Origin: Pseudomonas sp. G2-4
Lineage (GTDB): Bacteria; Pseudomonadota; Gammaproteobacteria; Pseudomonadales; Pseudomonadaceae
Length of the DNA: 64,000 nt
Assembly: GCF_030064125.1 (NCBI RefSeq)
Contig: NZ_CP125957.1
Span: forward strand, 6,351,001 to 6,415,000
Direction: 5' to 3'
Part shown: piece after piece, positions 53,336-63,149 of the stretch
How positions within the stretch are numbered: the first letter of the stretch is position 1
How the letters are laid out: each line of letters opens with the position of its first letter
Notes under the pieces: generated by a model
Databases searched by the model: none
Told to the model about the DNA's origin: nothing
Seen by the model: only the letters and a program-made list of their open reading frames with translations
Position numbers and translations under genes: made by a program

Positions 53336-55930
53336 TCAACTGAACTCGCAAGCTACGCTGGCATCGCCGGCGAGGGTAGCGTGTACATGCCGCAGTGGGT
53401 CGCCGGTCGCCATGGTCGCGAGCAAGCGGTCTGCCACCAGCGGTGTCAGGTGCAGGTCGAGCAGATGGTCAATCAGCCGAGCACCATCGTCGCTGCGAGT
53501 GCAGCGCTCGACCAAGTGGTCCACAAGATGTCCGCAGTAACTGAAGCCCAGTTGACGACGATGCAGCCACCCGCCCAGGCGATCGAGTTTGATTTCCACC
53601 AGCTCGCGCAGGACCGGGCCGCTTACCGGGTAGTACGGCACCACGCACATGCGTGCCAGCAACGCGGGTTTGAAATGCTTGCTGAGTATCGGGCGAATGG
53701 CCTCCTCGAGGCGTTCGGCAGTCGGTTGCGCGCCGTTTTCGCATATCTCGCCGATGCGCTCACTGCCCAGGTTCGACGTCATCAGAATCAGGGTATTGCG
53801 AAAGTCGATCTCGCGCCCTTCTCCATCATTGGCCAGACCTTTGTCGAATATCTGGTAGAACAGGTTCAGCACATCCGGACCGGCCTTTTCGACCTCGTCA
53901 AGCAACACCACTGAATAGGGTTTTTGCCGCACAGCTTCGGTGAGCATGCCACCCTCGCCAAAACCGACATAACCAGGCGGTGCCCCGATCAGTCGGGAAA
54001 TGCTATGTTTCTCCTGAAACTCGGCCATATTGAGGGTCGTGATAAACCGGTCTCCTCCGTACAGCAGATCAGCCAGGGCCAGCGCCGTTTCGGTCTTGCC
54101 GACGCCGCTCGGCCCCACCAGCAGAAATACACCCACTGGGGCGTCAGGCTTGTTCAGGCCTGCGGCGGCGGCGCGCATGGCACGGTCAAGCGCCTGCACG
54201 GCCTGGTCCTGTCCGCGAATGCGAGTACGCAGGTCAGTCGCGAAGCTCGCGATTTTAGCGTTGTGCTCCCGTGCCAGTTGCGCCAATGGCACACCGGTCC
54301 AGGCACTGATCACTTCGGCCACCAACCGCGGGCACACTTCAAAACTGACCAGACGCTCTTGACCCTGCGCCGCCATCAACGCGCCGTGGGTTTCGTTCAG
54401 CGCAGCTTCCAGGGTTTCGACGCACAGGGTTTGATCTACCGCGTCTACTCGTGCCCTGGCCAATTGCTGACGCAACGACAGTAGGCGTTCAGCAAGAATT
54501 CGTTGTTCGGTCCATTGGATTTCCAGTGCCCGACACTCGTCTTCGATGGTATCCAGGCGCACCTCCAACGCTTCCAGCTCCAGGACATCAATCGACAGGC
54601 CGGCCTCCGCGTCACGACGCAACGCCAGGCGCTGGTGCTCGCCTTCGGCCCACTCCCCTCGCAATCGCTCAAGACTTTGCGGCGCAGCAGCCAAGCTGAT
54701 GCGCACACGAGCGCAGGCGGTGTCGAGTACATCGACGGCTTTGTCCGGCAGTTGACGACCGGCCAGATAGCGGGCGGACAATTGCGCCGCCGCGACCACA
54801 GCATCATCACGCAGATAAATACCGTGGCTGCTCTCGTAGACCCGGGCCAGGCCGCGCAGGATGGTCACCGCTTCACTGACAGTCGGCTCGTGCAGTTGCA
54901 CTGGCTGGAAACGACGAGCCAGGGCCGGGTCTTTCTCAAAGTATTTTTTGTACTCAGTCCAGGTGGTGGCCGCGATAGTGCGCAGTTCGCCTCGGGCCAG
55001 GGCCGGCTTGAGCAGATTGGCGGCGTCGAAACCGCCGGCATTGCCACCCGCGCCGATCAGGGTATGGGCCTCGTCGATGAACAGGATGATGGACTTGGGC
55101 GAAGCCTGGACACCGTCGATCACCCCCTTGAGGCGTCGCTCGAATTCGCCCTTGATGCTGGCTCCGGCCTGCAGCAATCCCATATCCAGCGACAACAGTT
55201 CAACACCTTCGAGCGCTGAAGGTATTTCCCCAGCAGCAATGCGCAAGGCCAGGCCCTCGACGATAGCCGTCTTGCCTACCCCCGCCTCACCGACAACGAT
55301 TGGATTGTTCTTGCGCCGACGAACGAGAATATCAATCATCTGCCTGATTTCGCCGTCCCGACAAAGCACCGGGTCGAGTTGGCCATCGCGAGCCTGCTGA
55401 GTCAGGTTATGAGTGAAGCGCTCCAGCAGTGAGCCGTCTGACGCGACAGATTGGCCAGCAACCGATTGTGCCTGTTGTGACAAGGCGAACTCTTTCAGCC
55501 GGTCGATGTTCAGCTTGCCAAGCAGCGCCTGGTAGTGACTCCCCGCGTGGCGGATAGGATTACGCAGCAGCGCCAGAATCAAGGCAGCTTGCCCGACCTG
55601 GCTCTGTCCCAGTTCAAGATTGGCCACCAGCAGCGCATCTTGCAGCCATTGCACCAACTCAGGAGCGAATATCGGGTTGCGTGAGGCGCTATGTTCAATA
55701 CACGGTTGCAAGGCAGCGCTCAGCTCGCTCGCGCTTATTTGCGCATCCTGCAAGGCACGAGTGAGCAAACCTCGCGGTCGCTCCAGCAGACACTTCAACA
55801 AGTCTTCCACCAGGACTTTGTTTGCGCCACGGGCCACGCACTGCTCGGCCGCCCCCTCCAAGTCCCTCTTGGTGCTGGCGTCCAGCACCTGAATGAGGTG
55901 CTGAAGGTCTACGTTAATCATGTCATCCAT
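53336..55930 (-). CDS. clpV2: ClpV (TssH), second cluster
   Basis: An 864-residue AAA+ unfoldase: N-terminal domain (1-150), first Walker A GEAGVGKTAIVEG (~218) with IILFIDEAHTLIG, second Walker A GPSGVGKTETALALAD (~606) with SVVLLDEVEKAGPDV. Both ATPase sites look intact. An alternative ATG at 55921 (MINVDLQHL) is close to the first. It starts 2 bases after the tssG2 stop. Confidence 0.95.
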   Translation of the reverse strand: MDDMINVDLQHLIQVLDASTKRDLEGAAEQCVARGANKVLVEDLLKCLLERPRGLLTRALQDAQISASELSAALQPCIEHSASRNPIFAPELVQWLQDALLVANLELGQSQVGQAALILALLRNPIRHAGSHYQALLGKLNIDRLKEFALSQQAQSVAGQSVASDGSLLERFTHNLTQQARDGQLDPVLCRDGEIRQMIDILVRRRKNNPIVVGEAGVGKTAIVEGLALRIAAGEIPSALEGVELLSLDMGLLQAGASIKGEFERRLKGVIDGVQASPKSIILFIDEAHTLIGAGGNAGGFDAANLLKPALARGELRTIAATTWTEYKKYFEKDPALARRFQPVQLHEPTVSEAVTILRGLARVYESSHGIYLRDDAVVAAAQLSARYLAGRQLPDKAVDVLDTACARVRISLAAAPQSLERLRGEWAEGEHQRLALRRDAEAGLSIDVLELEALEVRLDTIEDECRALEIQWTEQRILAERLLSLRQQLARARVDAVDQTLCVETLEAALNETHGALMAAQGQERLVSFEVCPRLVAEVISAWTGVPLAQLAREHNAKIASFATDLRTRIRGQDQAVQALDRAMRAAAAGLNKPDAPVGVFLLVGPSGVGKTETALALADLLYGGDRFITTLNMAEFQEKHSISRLIGAPPGYVGFGEGGMLTEAVRQKPYSVVLLDEVEKAGPDVLNLFYQIFDKGLANDGEGREIDFRNTLILMTSNLGSERIGEICENGAQPTAERLEEAIRPILSKHFKPALLARMCVVPYYPVSGPVLRELVEIKLDRLGGWLHRRQLGFSYCGHLVDHLVERCTRSDDGARLIDHLLDLHLTPLVADRLLATMATGDPLRHVHATLAGDASVACEFS

Positions 55931-55932
55931 CC

Positions 55933-56940
55933 CTAGTGAGTTTTACTGCCGAGGATCACCACGCCGTCAGCGCGTTCGTGTCCCAGCCAACTGGTCCATC
56001 CCAGGCGGCAGGTGTTCTGTTTTCCAATGCGCAGTTCGCGTATTTCCTCCTGACGCAAGACCAGGCGAATGTCATATTCGAGAGGATCGCGCAGGGTGAA
56101 ACGCACCAGCATGCACAACGGCTGGTGACCAACACCGATCGGCAAGAATTCGTGGAAACGTTGCCAGTCCAGTTCACAGATATGAATCCGGAACTTGCCA
56201 CTGCGATCACGCACCCGTTCGCCCAGCACCAAGTCTTCGCTCAGCAAGCTGTTAGCGCGCCCCAAACGATTGAGTTGCTCATCAAGAACGTCCACGCGGC
56301 GCTCGATGCACTGCTCAAGGTTCAGTTCGGCGTGCTTGAAGTAATAACGCAGTACCGCTTCGATCAATGCCGCCGAATGCGCCCGAAGACTTAACAGACC
56401 CAGGTACGGCAACAGACGCTTCCAGTTCAATTGAGTGGCCTGGCGGATCCGCTCGCCACCCAAGCCGATCAACGCAAACAACTGCTTGGAGAACGGATCG
56501 CGGGCACCACCCTGGAAACTGGCGCAATAGCGGTATTTACGCCAGATCGGCAGCATCAATCGTTGAAGACGATGATGGAACAGGTCGAGGAAGTCGCGAG
56601 TTGGATTGCCTTCTTCGCCGTCCCCCAAGGCCTGCTCACCATAGAACGCCGGTAAGGGCGACCCAGCACCTACCAAGCCGATCAGGTTCAAGCGCAGACG
56701 AGCTCGCATCTGCCCGTGCTCCTCAAAAAACTCCAATCGATCGATGTCGCTGCCCGGGAATCCCAGGCTCGGATTGGCCCGAAACTCCAACCGGTCGTAC
56801 AGTTCCTCGTCGTCCAAAAACGGGTGCGCCTCACGCAATCGGTCCATGACCAACAACACGGCCTGGAACAGCGAGTACTCACGTATCCGTCGTGTCAACA
56901 CGCTTATAGAAGCGGCTGCTGGCCCATTCTGGGTGTCCAT
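55933..56940 (-). CDS. tssG2: TssG, second cluster
   Basis: A 335-residue TssG (YSLFQAVLLVMDRLREAHPF, NPTRDFLDLFHHRLQRLMLP, GTSW-type end SWLGHERADGVVILG). AGGGAG lies 10 bases before the ATG. It starts inside the end of tssF2 with a 37-base overlap, the same overlap and frame relation as in the first cluster. Confidence 0.94.
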   Translation of the reverse strand: MDTQNGPAAASISVLTRRIREYSLFQAVLLVMDRLREAHPFLDDEELYDRLEFRANPSLGFPGSDIDRLEFFEEHGQMRARLRLNLIGLVGAGSPLPAFYGEQALGDGEEGNPTRDFLDLFHHRLQRLMLPIWRKYRYCASFQGGARDPFSKQLFALIGLGGERIRQATQLNWKRLLPYLGLLSLRAHSAALIEAVLRYYFKHAELNLEQCIERRVDVLDEQLNRLGRANSLLSEDLVLGERVRDRSGKFRIHICELDWQRFHEFLPIGVGHQPLCMLVRFTLRDPLEYDIRLVLRQEEIRELRIGKQNTCRLGWTSWLGHERADGVVILGSKTH

Positions 56941-58691
56941 TGGTACACATCTCCCTGTGTGCTGTTGACCCGCAGTTCGTGGTACGAATTGAGGCTGGCA
57001 TAAAGCGCAAAAAACTCGTTAAGAACCGAAGCGAAGACGAACAGGTCACCTTCACCGATGTATCCCTGGGGATCGATAGTCAGTTCAGTGCGCAAGCCGC
57101 GAACCGGCAACCCACGGTGCAGCCGGTCAACATGCTGGTGCTTGATCGACTTGAGCCCGCCCAATAAACGCTGGCTGACTTTCTCCGTCTGCTCGTCGTA
57201 GTAGCGCGGAAAGTCATAGGTTTCGAGAATGACCTTGAGAGCGTTCACATCCGCCAGCGACAGGTAGTTAAGTGACATGTTGCTGATCACCTTCCAGAGG
57301 AAATCCTGATTGAGTGGCGGTGCAAAGCACGGAGTGACCGGACCTATGTTGCGAAAGCTCAACGACTCGGGGCTTTTTTCAGCGGGCTGGTCGATATCAC
57401 CGGGCTTGAGTTGACGCGGCAGGTTCTGGTTGGTGCACATCAGTTCGATCGACAGGGTTTCATAGGTCTGATTGTGGCGGCCTCCAAAGCCCAGGCAGGT
57501 GTCGAGGCCGCCATGGAGCAGCGACGGACGTTGGCGGACACTGTAATAGGGGCGGTTGTGGGACACATCGAAGCTTGAGTCGTGCTCAAAGGATTCAAAC
57601 GGCACATACGCCTGATTACCCTGGCCGCCCGGATTCCAGCCAGTGACGCTCTCGACGCAAAACACGCCGCAGTGCTCCGGGTCGTAAATAGCCGGTAGCA
57701 GCAGGTACTCATCCTGCTTGCCATCCAACCGGATCGGCTGTGCATCATGCTTGAACAGATTGGCGATAGGCGTGCAGTAAAGCTTCACGTTATCCAATGT
57801 TGGACGCAGGCGCTGGATACCGCTCTTGCCAATATCGAAGCGCAGGTCCAGTCCGCGCATCTGTATGAGGGCGTCCTGCGGCAAAGCGTTGAGCAGGTCC
57901 AGGCCATTGACGTCAACGAACAGGAACTTGTCCTGAAAGGCGAAATACTCCTGCAAGTAGCGATAGCCGCGAAAGGTATTCAGCGGAGACGGGACTAGCG
58001 CTTCTTCTTCAGCAAATCCTACTGGCTGGACATGCTCGGCAGGGAGTCTGAACATCATTGGAGCGCCGTCCATAGTGCTTATGGGGTTGCCTGCACCGTC
58101 CAGCGGAACCAACTCAATACCTTCCAGGTTTCGCAACAGGCTGAGATAAAGCATCTGGCTAATGTATCGTTCGCCGGCAAAGTGCAGACGCAAACGGCTC
58201 AGCCGCAATTCACCCAAGTGACCGTCACAATGCATCTCCAAGCGCAGGCTCAACAGCGAACCGTCGCCTTTAACCGAATAACTCAACCCCGTCAGATGGA
58301 GCGCCAGGACTTCGGTAGGGTAACAAGTCAGAAAGCGACAACGGACCCCTTGGACAGGCTTGCTCTCGACCGGCGTATCGCGCTCCACCCGCAATGCGGG
58401 GCCTGATTGCTGTAGGGGGTCGAACTGCAAAATACTAAAGGCCGGCAGTGGACGCATGTAGTTCGGCCACAATAGGTGCATTAGCGAATGGCTCAACTCC
58501 GGCAATTCGTCGTCGAGCTTTTGGCGCAAACGTCCTGTCAGAAATGCTACCCCTTCCAGTAAACGCTCCACATCCGGGTCTCGCCCAGCCTGCCCCAGAA
58601 ACGGCGCCAAGGCAGGGTTACGCTCGGCGAAACGCTGGCCCAACTGGCGAAGCGCAGTCAACTCGCTCTGGTAGTAGTGGTTGAACGACAT
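56904..58691 (-). CDS. tssF2: TssF, second cluster
   Basis: A 595-residue TssF: MSFNHYYQSELTALRQLGQR, AGRDPDVERLLEGVAFLTGR, HSLMHLLWPNYMRPLPAFSI and the C-terminal GDLFVFASVLNEFFALYASL. Intact and of normal length. It lies 5 bases after tssE2. Confidence 0.95.
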   Translation of the reverse strand: MSFNHYYQSELTALRQLGQRFAERNPALAPFLGQAGRDPDVERLLEGVAFLTGRLRQKLDDELPELSHSLMHLLWPNYMRPLPAFSILQFDPLQQSGPALRVERDTPVESKPVQGVRCRFLTCYPTEVLALHLTGLSYSVKGDGSLLSLRLEMHCDGHLGELRLSRLRLHFAGERYISQMLYLSLLRNLEGIELVPLDGAGNPISTMDGAPMMFRLPAEHVQPVGFAEEEALVPSPLNTFRGYRYLQEYFAFQDKFLFVDVNGLDLLNALPQDALIQMRGLDLRFDIGKSGIQRLRPTLDNVKLYCTPIANLFKHDAQPIRLDGKQDEYLLLPAIYDPEHCGVFCVESVTGWNPGGQGNQAYVPFESFEHDSSFDVSHNRPYYSVRQRPSLLHGGLDTCLGFGGRHNQTYETLSIELMCTNQNLPRQLKPGDIDQPAEKSPESLSFRNIGPVTPCFAPPLNQDFLWKVISNMSLNYLSLADVNALKVILETYDFPRYYDEQTEKVSQRLLGGLKSIKHQHVDRLHRGLPVRGLRTELTIDPQGYIGEGDLFVFASVLNEFFALYASLNSYHELRVNSTQGDVYQWTPRMGQQPLL

Positions 58692-58696
58692 GGGGG

Positions 58697-59110
58697 CTAT
58701 CCTTGGCTGACCTTGACTTGGCCGCTACCGTCCAGGCACGCGGAAAAACTTACCTGCCGCTTGACCCCCTCGACATCCAGCAAAGCGTCGATGCTGAAAA
58801 ACAGGTGAAGCGGATCGGCATTGTTCGGCATCGAAGCGACACAGACATTCCTGAGGCGTGGCTCGTAAGCCTCGATGAATGTCTCGATTGCCGCGCGGGC
58901 CTGGCTTCTTGCGTCATGAAGGCTCAGGCGCATGTCATTGAGATCCGGTAACCCGTAATCGGATAACGTCTGCACGCTGCCCGCGCGGGTGCTGAGCATT
59001 TTGGCTAGATGAGCAGCCACGGATGCCATAGCGCAAACCTCGCGACTCAAACCCGCACGTTTTACGCCATCGCCATTCAGGCGCTCGAAAAGGCTGCCAT
59101 AAGTCATCAC
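58697..59110 (-). CDS. tssE2: TssE, second cluster
   Basis: A 137-residue gp25-like protein (GSLFERLNGDGVKRAGLSRE, TLSDYGLPDLNDMRLS, then AIETFIEAYEPRLRNVCVAS). Two ATGs in tandem (MM) could start it. It lies 5 bases after tssC2. Here, unlike in the first cluster, no effector cassette separates sheath and baseplate genes. Confidence 0.93.
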   Translation of the reverse strand: MMTYGSLFERLNGDGVKRAGLSREVCAMASVAAHLAKMLSTRAGSVQTLSDYGLPDLNDMRLSLHDARSQARAAIETFIEAYEPRLRNVCVASMPNNADPLHLFFSIDALLDVEGVKRQVSFSACLDGSGQVKVSQG

Positions 59111-59115
59111 TGCAC

Positions 59116-60588
59116 TTATGCCTTGTCCAGCTTGCCAACCAACGACAGGGTGAAATCAGCACCCATGTATTTGAAGTGAGGTCGTACATTCAGGCCAACA
59201 CGGTACCAACCTGGCTCACCTTCCACATCACTGACGACGACTCTGGCCTCGCGCAGGGGGCGTCGGCCACGGACTTCGGCACTCGGATTTTCCTGGTCGG
59301 CCACATACTTGCGAATCCAGTTGTTGAGCTCACGCTCCAAGTCCGTACGCTCTTTCCACGACCCCAGTTGCTCGCGCTGCAGAACCTTCAAGTAATGAGC
59401 CAGGCGATTGACGATCATCATGTACGGCAACTGGGTGCCAAGCTTGTAGTTCAGCTCTGCTCGCTTGTCCTCCGCGCTGATACCGAAGAATTTGGGCTTC
59501 TGCACAGAGCTGGCAGAGAAGAACGCGGCGTTGTCGCCACCTTTGCGCATGGTCAGGGAAATGAAGCCTTCCTCGGCCAGTTCATATTCGCGACGATCGG
59601 AAACCAATACTTCGGTAGGGATCTTGGTTTCGATTTCACCCATGCTTTTGAAGTGGTGCAACGGCAGGTCTTCAACCGCGCCACCGCTTTGGGGACCGAC
59701 GATGTTCGGGCACCAGCGGAATTTGGCAAAACTGTCGGTCAGGCGGGTACCGAACGCGTACGCAGTGTTGCCCCACAGATAATGTTCGTGGTTGTTGGCA
59801 ACGGTTTCTTTGTACACGAACGACTTGACTGGGTTCTCTTCAGGATCGTATGGGTTGCGCAACAGGAAGCGCGGTACGGTCAGACCGATGTAGCGAGCGT
59901 CTTCCGACTGACGAAAGCTCTGCCATTTGGAAAATTGCGGGCCTTCGAAGTGGTCTTTCAGATCCTTGAGATCCGGCAGGCCAGTGAAGCTTTCCAGGCC
60001 AAAGAATTTCGGGCCGGCGGCGGCGATGAACGGCGCGTGGGACATGCAGGCGACACTGGCCACGTACTGCATCAGTTTCACGTCCGGCGAGCTCGGAGAC
60101 ATGAAGTAGTTAGCGATAATCGCACCCACCGGCTGCCCGCCGAACTGACCGTATTCAGCCGTGTAGATATGCTTGTACAGACCAGATTGCGTGACTTCCG
60201 GCGAATCCTCGAAGTCGTCCAGTAGATCGCTCTTGGAGACGTTGAGCATTTCAATCTTGATATTTTCACGGAAGTTGGTGCGCTCAACCAACAACTGCAA
60301 ACCGCGCCAGGCCGACTCCAGAGCCTGAAACTCCAAGTGATGGAGGATCTCATCCACCTGGCGACTGAGCTTGGCATCGATCTCAGCAATCATGCGATCA
60401 ACCATGGCTTTCTTGACCGGTTCGCCGCTGTTCTGCGGCTTGAGCAGCTCCTCGATGAACGCCGACACACCACGCGTGGCAATGTCGTAGGCTTCATCGT
60501 CCGGGGTCAGGCGGGTTTGGGCGATGATGCTTTCCAGAATGCTGTGATCATTGCCTTGACTCTGTTTCTGTACTGCATGGGTACTCAT
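59116..60588 (-). CDS. tssC2: TssC, second cluster
   Basis: A 490-residue large sheath protein: LESAWRGLQLLVERTNFREN, EYGQFGGQPVGAIIANYFMS, HAPFIAAAGPKFFGLESFTG, ARYIGLTVPRFLLRNPYDPE. AAGGAAG lies 8 bases before the ATG. It pairs with TssB2 and corresponds to hsiC2. Confidence 0.97.
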   Translation of the reverse strand: MSTHAVQKQSQGNDHSILESIIAQTRLTPDDEAYDIATRGVSAFIEELLKPQNSGEPVKKAMVDRMIAEIDAKLSRQVDEILHHLEFQALESAWRGLQLLVERTNFRENIKIEMLNVSKSDLLDDFEDSPEVTQSGLYKHIYTAEYGQFGGQPVGAIIANYFMSPSSPDVKLMQYVASVACMSHAPFIAAAGPKFFGLESFTGLPDLKDLKDHFEGPQFSKWQSFRQSEDARYIGLTVPRFLLRNPYDPEENPVKSFVYKETVANNHEHYLWGNTAYAFGTRLTDSFAKFRWCPNIVGPQSGGAVEDLPLHHFKSMGEIETKIPTEVLVSDRREYELAEEGFISLTMRKGGDNAAFFSASSVQKPKFFGISAEDKRAELNYKLGTQLPYMMIVNRLAHYLKVLQREQLGSWKERTDLERELNNWIRKYVADQENPSAEVRGRRPLREARVVVSDVEGEPGWYRVGLNVRPHFKYMGADFTLSLVGKLDKA

Positions 60589-60613
60589 GTTTCGGCTTCC
60601 TTGGCTGAGAGAG

Positions 60614-61117
60614 TCAAACGTCCGGGGCTGAGGCGTCCAGGCCTAGCTCACCCAGTACGCGGCTACGGGATTCGTCATCGGCGAGTACCCCTTCAATGGC
60701 TTTGCGAAATGCCGGTGCGTTACCCAGCGGCCCCTTGAGGGCTACCAATGCTTCACGCAGTTCCATCAGTTTCTTGAGCTCTGGCACTTGACCGACCAGG
60801 CTCGCAGGATTGAAATCCTTCATCGACTTCAAGCGCAGCTGTACGGACAGTTCCTCGGTGTCGCGTTCTTCTTGAAGGCGATTCGGTACGCTCAGGGTCA
60901 GACTCAGCTCTTGCTTGGCCAATACGTCATCGAACGTCATCTTGTCGATACTGATGGGCTTACGTTCCTCGATCTTGCGTTCGTCCTTTCGGTGGATGTA
61001 ATCACCGATAGCTAACAGTTTCAGCGGCAGTTCAATCTCCTCCTGAGCGCCACCAGTGGCGGGTTTGAAAGTGACGTTGATTCGCTCCTTCGGAGCGACC
61101 GAGCCTTCTTTGGCCAT
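60614..61117 (-). CDS. tssB2: TssB, second cluster
   Basis: A 167-residue small sheath protein: EIELPLKLLAIGDYIHRKDE, LSLTLSVPNRL, MKDFNPASLVGQVPEL. I chose the ATG at 61117 (MAKEGSVAPKERINVTF), behind AAGGAGA; the frame open to 61210 lies over the end of tssA2. It corresponds to hsiB2. Confidence 0.95.
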   Translation of the reverse strand: MAKEGSVAPKERINVTFKPATGGAQEEIELPLKLLAIGDYIHRKDERKIEERKPISIDKMTFDDVLAKQELSLTLSVPNRLQEERDTEELSVQLRLKSMKDFNPASLVGQVPELKKLMELREALVALKGPLGNAPAFRKAIEGVLADDESRSRVLGELGLDASAPDV

Positions 61118-61149
61118 GATATTTCTCCTTACGATTGGGACCTGCGGGC

Positions 61150-62706
61150 CTATTCGATTACCCGCTCTAGGTCGAGGTGACACAACCTGCGGTAGACCTC
61201 TTCCTTGCAATCACGCACGGCGTGGTTCTGGGGCAACAATTCGTAGCAGTTGTGCAACAAATGCAGCACCTGTAACGCAAGATCGGGCTCCCAGACATTC
61301 AAGTCCGGGTGTTGTAGCGTCTGATCAAGGGCTTCGAGCTGGACCTTGGCGAGCTCGTATTTCTTGGCTGAGAAGCACAAGCGAGCCATAGCGAACCGCC
61401 AGAGGAAACGCTCGCGCGCACCATGAATATTTTGCATCCCGAGCCTGAGCAATCTGACGGCAGGTTTGAGGCCATCCTTGCGCAGGATTGAGTGGGCCTC
61501 TTCCAGTGCCAGCTCCCACGATGCATGGTTGTCAGAGACATCGGCCTTGGGTGGGGCGCAGGGGGTTTGCAGGTGGGGCAAGACTTGGGCCGCGATCCAG
61601 GCCCGGGTGGCCGGATCGGCAAACGGTACACCGTCATGCCAGCGCAATTCGATAACACCCGGCAGGCGTTGAATGAACAACGCGAGCTGGATTTCCACCT
61701 CCCGCATGGCCGGCTCAGCATTCAGCCCTTGCAGGCACTCCCAGGCGAACCTCTGGCCGTCAAGCCAGAAGGGAGCCTTCGCCAGGCTGGCCTCGAGATC
61801 CACCAGCAGATCCGCGTAGTTGCCCTGTTGGAGGCTGTCCCGATAAGCCTTGAGTCTGTCCGTCGGTATCCCGCGCAGAAGGGTGATCTGTTCAGCGCTG
61901 CGTTCGGGCATGATGTCGATAGCAAGCCAGAGCAAAGTGCGATTGAGGCGCAGGGCGCGAACATCTGTAACCTTTTGTTTGAGCCACCAAGTACATAACG
62001 GACGGGCACCCTCTTGCTGGGCGCGTAGAGCCTTGTGGGCCTCTTTTTCGTTTTCGATCGGAGCGCCGGGAGTGAACAACTGGGTAGCTGCTTGCTTCAC
62101 CTGGGCCATTACCGCCCCAACGGCACCGGTTTGTGGCTGGTTGTCGGTGACACGCTGGACCATATTTTTGAGTCGTCGGCACACCGGCAACAGCAGAGGC
62201 GCATCATCAGCCAAGTGAACAGTGCAGGCGGCATCGAGACGTTCAAGCTGCTCCGCCAGATGGCGGAACAACGGCAATTGCTCCTTGACCGCAACATCAT
62301 CGTTCAACACCTGCTCCAGGCGTGGTATCAGCCAACTGATGCAGGCGGCACGGGTTCGGGCCTTGGTTGGGTGTATCTCGGACCAGTGGTTTTTACACAA
62401 GTACTGCAGTAGGCCAAGACCGGCTAACAGCCCCTGGAAGGATTCGCGTTGGTACAACGCCCACGTCAACCAGGTTGCCACTCGCAAATCTTTCGACTGG
62501 GTGCGTAACAGCGCTTCACTTTGTTCCACGACCTTCAGCCAGTCGACCTGACCGCCTTCATGCATCGACTGGGCTTTGCTCAGCTCGCTTTCCAAGGCTT
62601 CGTATTCATTTGAAAAACGCACGTCCGCCCCTCCGAAACTTCCATTGAAAACAGGAGTTTTGGCGAGAGCAAGATAATGGGCGGACAGCTTTTCAGAATA
62701 CGACAT
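61150..62706 (-). CDS. tssA2: TssA, second cluster
   Basis: A 518-residue TssA of the long type, with an ImpA N-terminal domain (DLRVATWLTWALYQRESFQG, LGLLQYLCKNHWSEIHP) and a C-terminal domain covering about 220-518 (ARERFLWRFAMARLCFSAKK). The length differs from the 345-residue TssA of the first cluster, marking separate lineages. It is the first gene of the minus-strand operon; the ribosome site before the ATG is weak (GGATCG). Confidence 0.93.
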   Translation of the reverse strand: MSYSEKLSAHYLALAKTPVFNGSFGGADVRFSNEYEALESELSKAQSMHEGGQVDWLKVVEQSEALLRTQSKDLRVATWLTWALYQRESFQGLLAGLGLLQYLCKNHWSEIHPTKARTRAACISWLIPRLEQVLNDDVAVKEQLPLFRHLAEQLERLDAACTVHLADDAPLLLPVCRRLKNMVQRVTDNQPQTGAVGAVMAQVKQAATQLFTPGAPIENEKEAHKALRAQQEGARPLCTWWLKQKVTDVRALRLNRTLLWLAIDIMPERSAEQITLLRGIPTDRLKAYRDSLQQGNYADLLVDLEASLAKAPFWLDGQRFAWECLQGLNAEPAMREVEIQLALFIQRLPGVIELRWHDGVPFADPATRAWIAAQVLPHLQTPCAPPKADVSDNHASWELALEEAHSILRKDGLKPAVRLLRLGMQNIHGARERFLWRFAMARLCFSAKKYELAKVQLEALDQTLQHPDLNVWEPDLALQVLHLLHNCYELLPQNHAVRDCKEEVYRRLCHLDLERVIE

Positions 62707-63149
62707 TCACGATCCGGTTAAGAATGATTCGGTTATTACATAGATAGTTGTGGGCATTACTACTCAAGGAATAAAGTTCGACCCGACTTGTAGGAGATTT
62801 CTCCCCAATACATATTCCCACATGAAAACATCGCATCGATGTGCAACCATCCGAACGCCACCAAGAATGCCAAACCTTGAACAATAAAAAAGTAGGAAAC
62901 TTCGCTTTTTTTCGAGGACAAAAAACAGGTCTCACCTTCAAAACCCCTGAAGCCTATGCCTCTCTAGTCGAATTGGGGTACCCGCTACTCCACGACAAAA
63001 CACTTCAAATTATTTCCTTATCAATTGCCGCTTTACTCCAGAGAAAATTCTTACATCCTTTTCTTTTTTTGCAGGTGCAGACGCTCTTGCCCATCAGGGC
63101 TGCTTCAATAATGTGACCAGGAGCCAAAGCCACATTCCAAGGACGAAAA
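62707..63149. promoter_or_regulatory. A+T-rich divergent region between tssA2 and vgrG
   Basis: About 440 bases, much richer in A+T than the genes, with runs such as CTTTTTTTCGAGG and CTTTTTTTGCAGG. It must carry promoters for the tssA2 operon and, on the other strand, vgrG. GGAGAAATCTCC (reverse of GGAGATTTCTCC at about 62802-62813) is a 5-bp inverted repeat. I looked for a GG-N10-GC sigma-54 promoter on both strands and found no convincing match. Confidence 0.55.

Noticed and set aside
62707..63149. Sigma-54 promoter (GG-N10-GC) for tssA2 or vgrG
   Set aside because: The nearest candidates have wrong spacing (for example TGGCATTCTTGGTGGC is one base too long on the minus strand), so none is reported.
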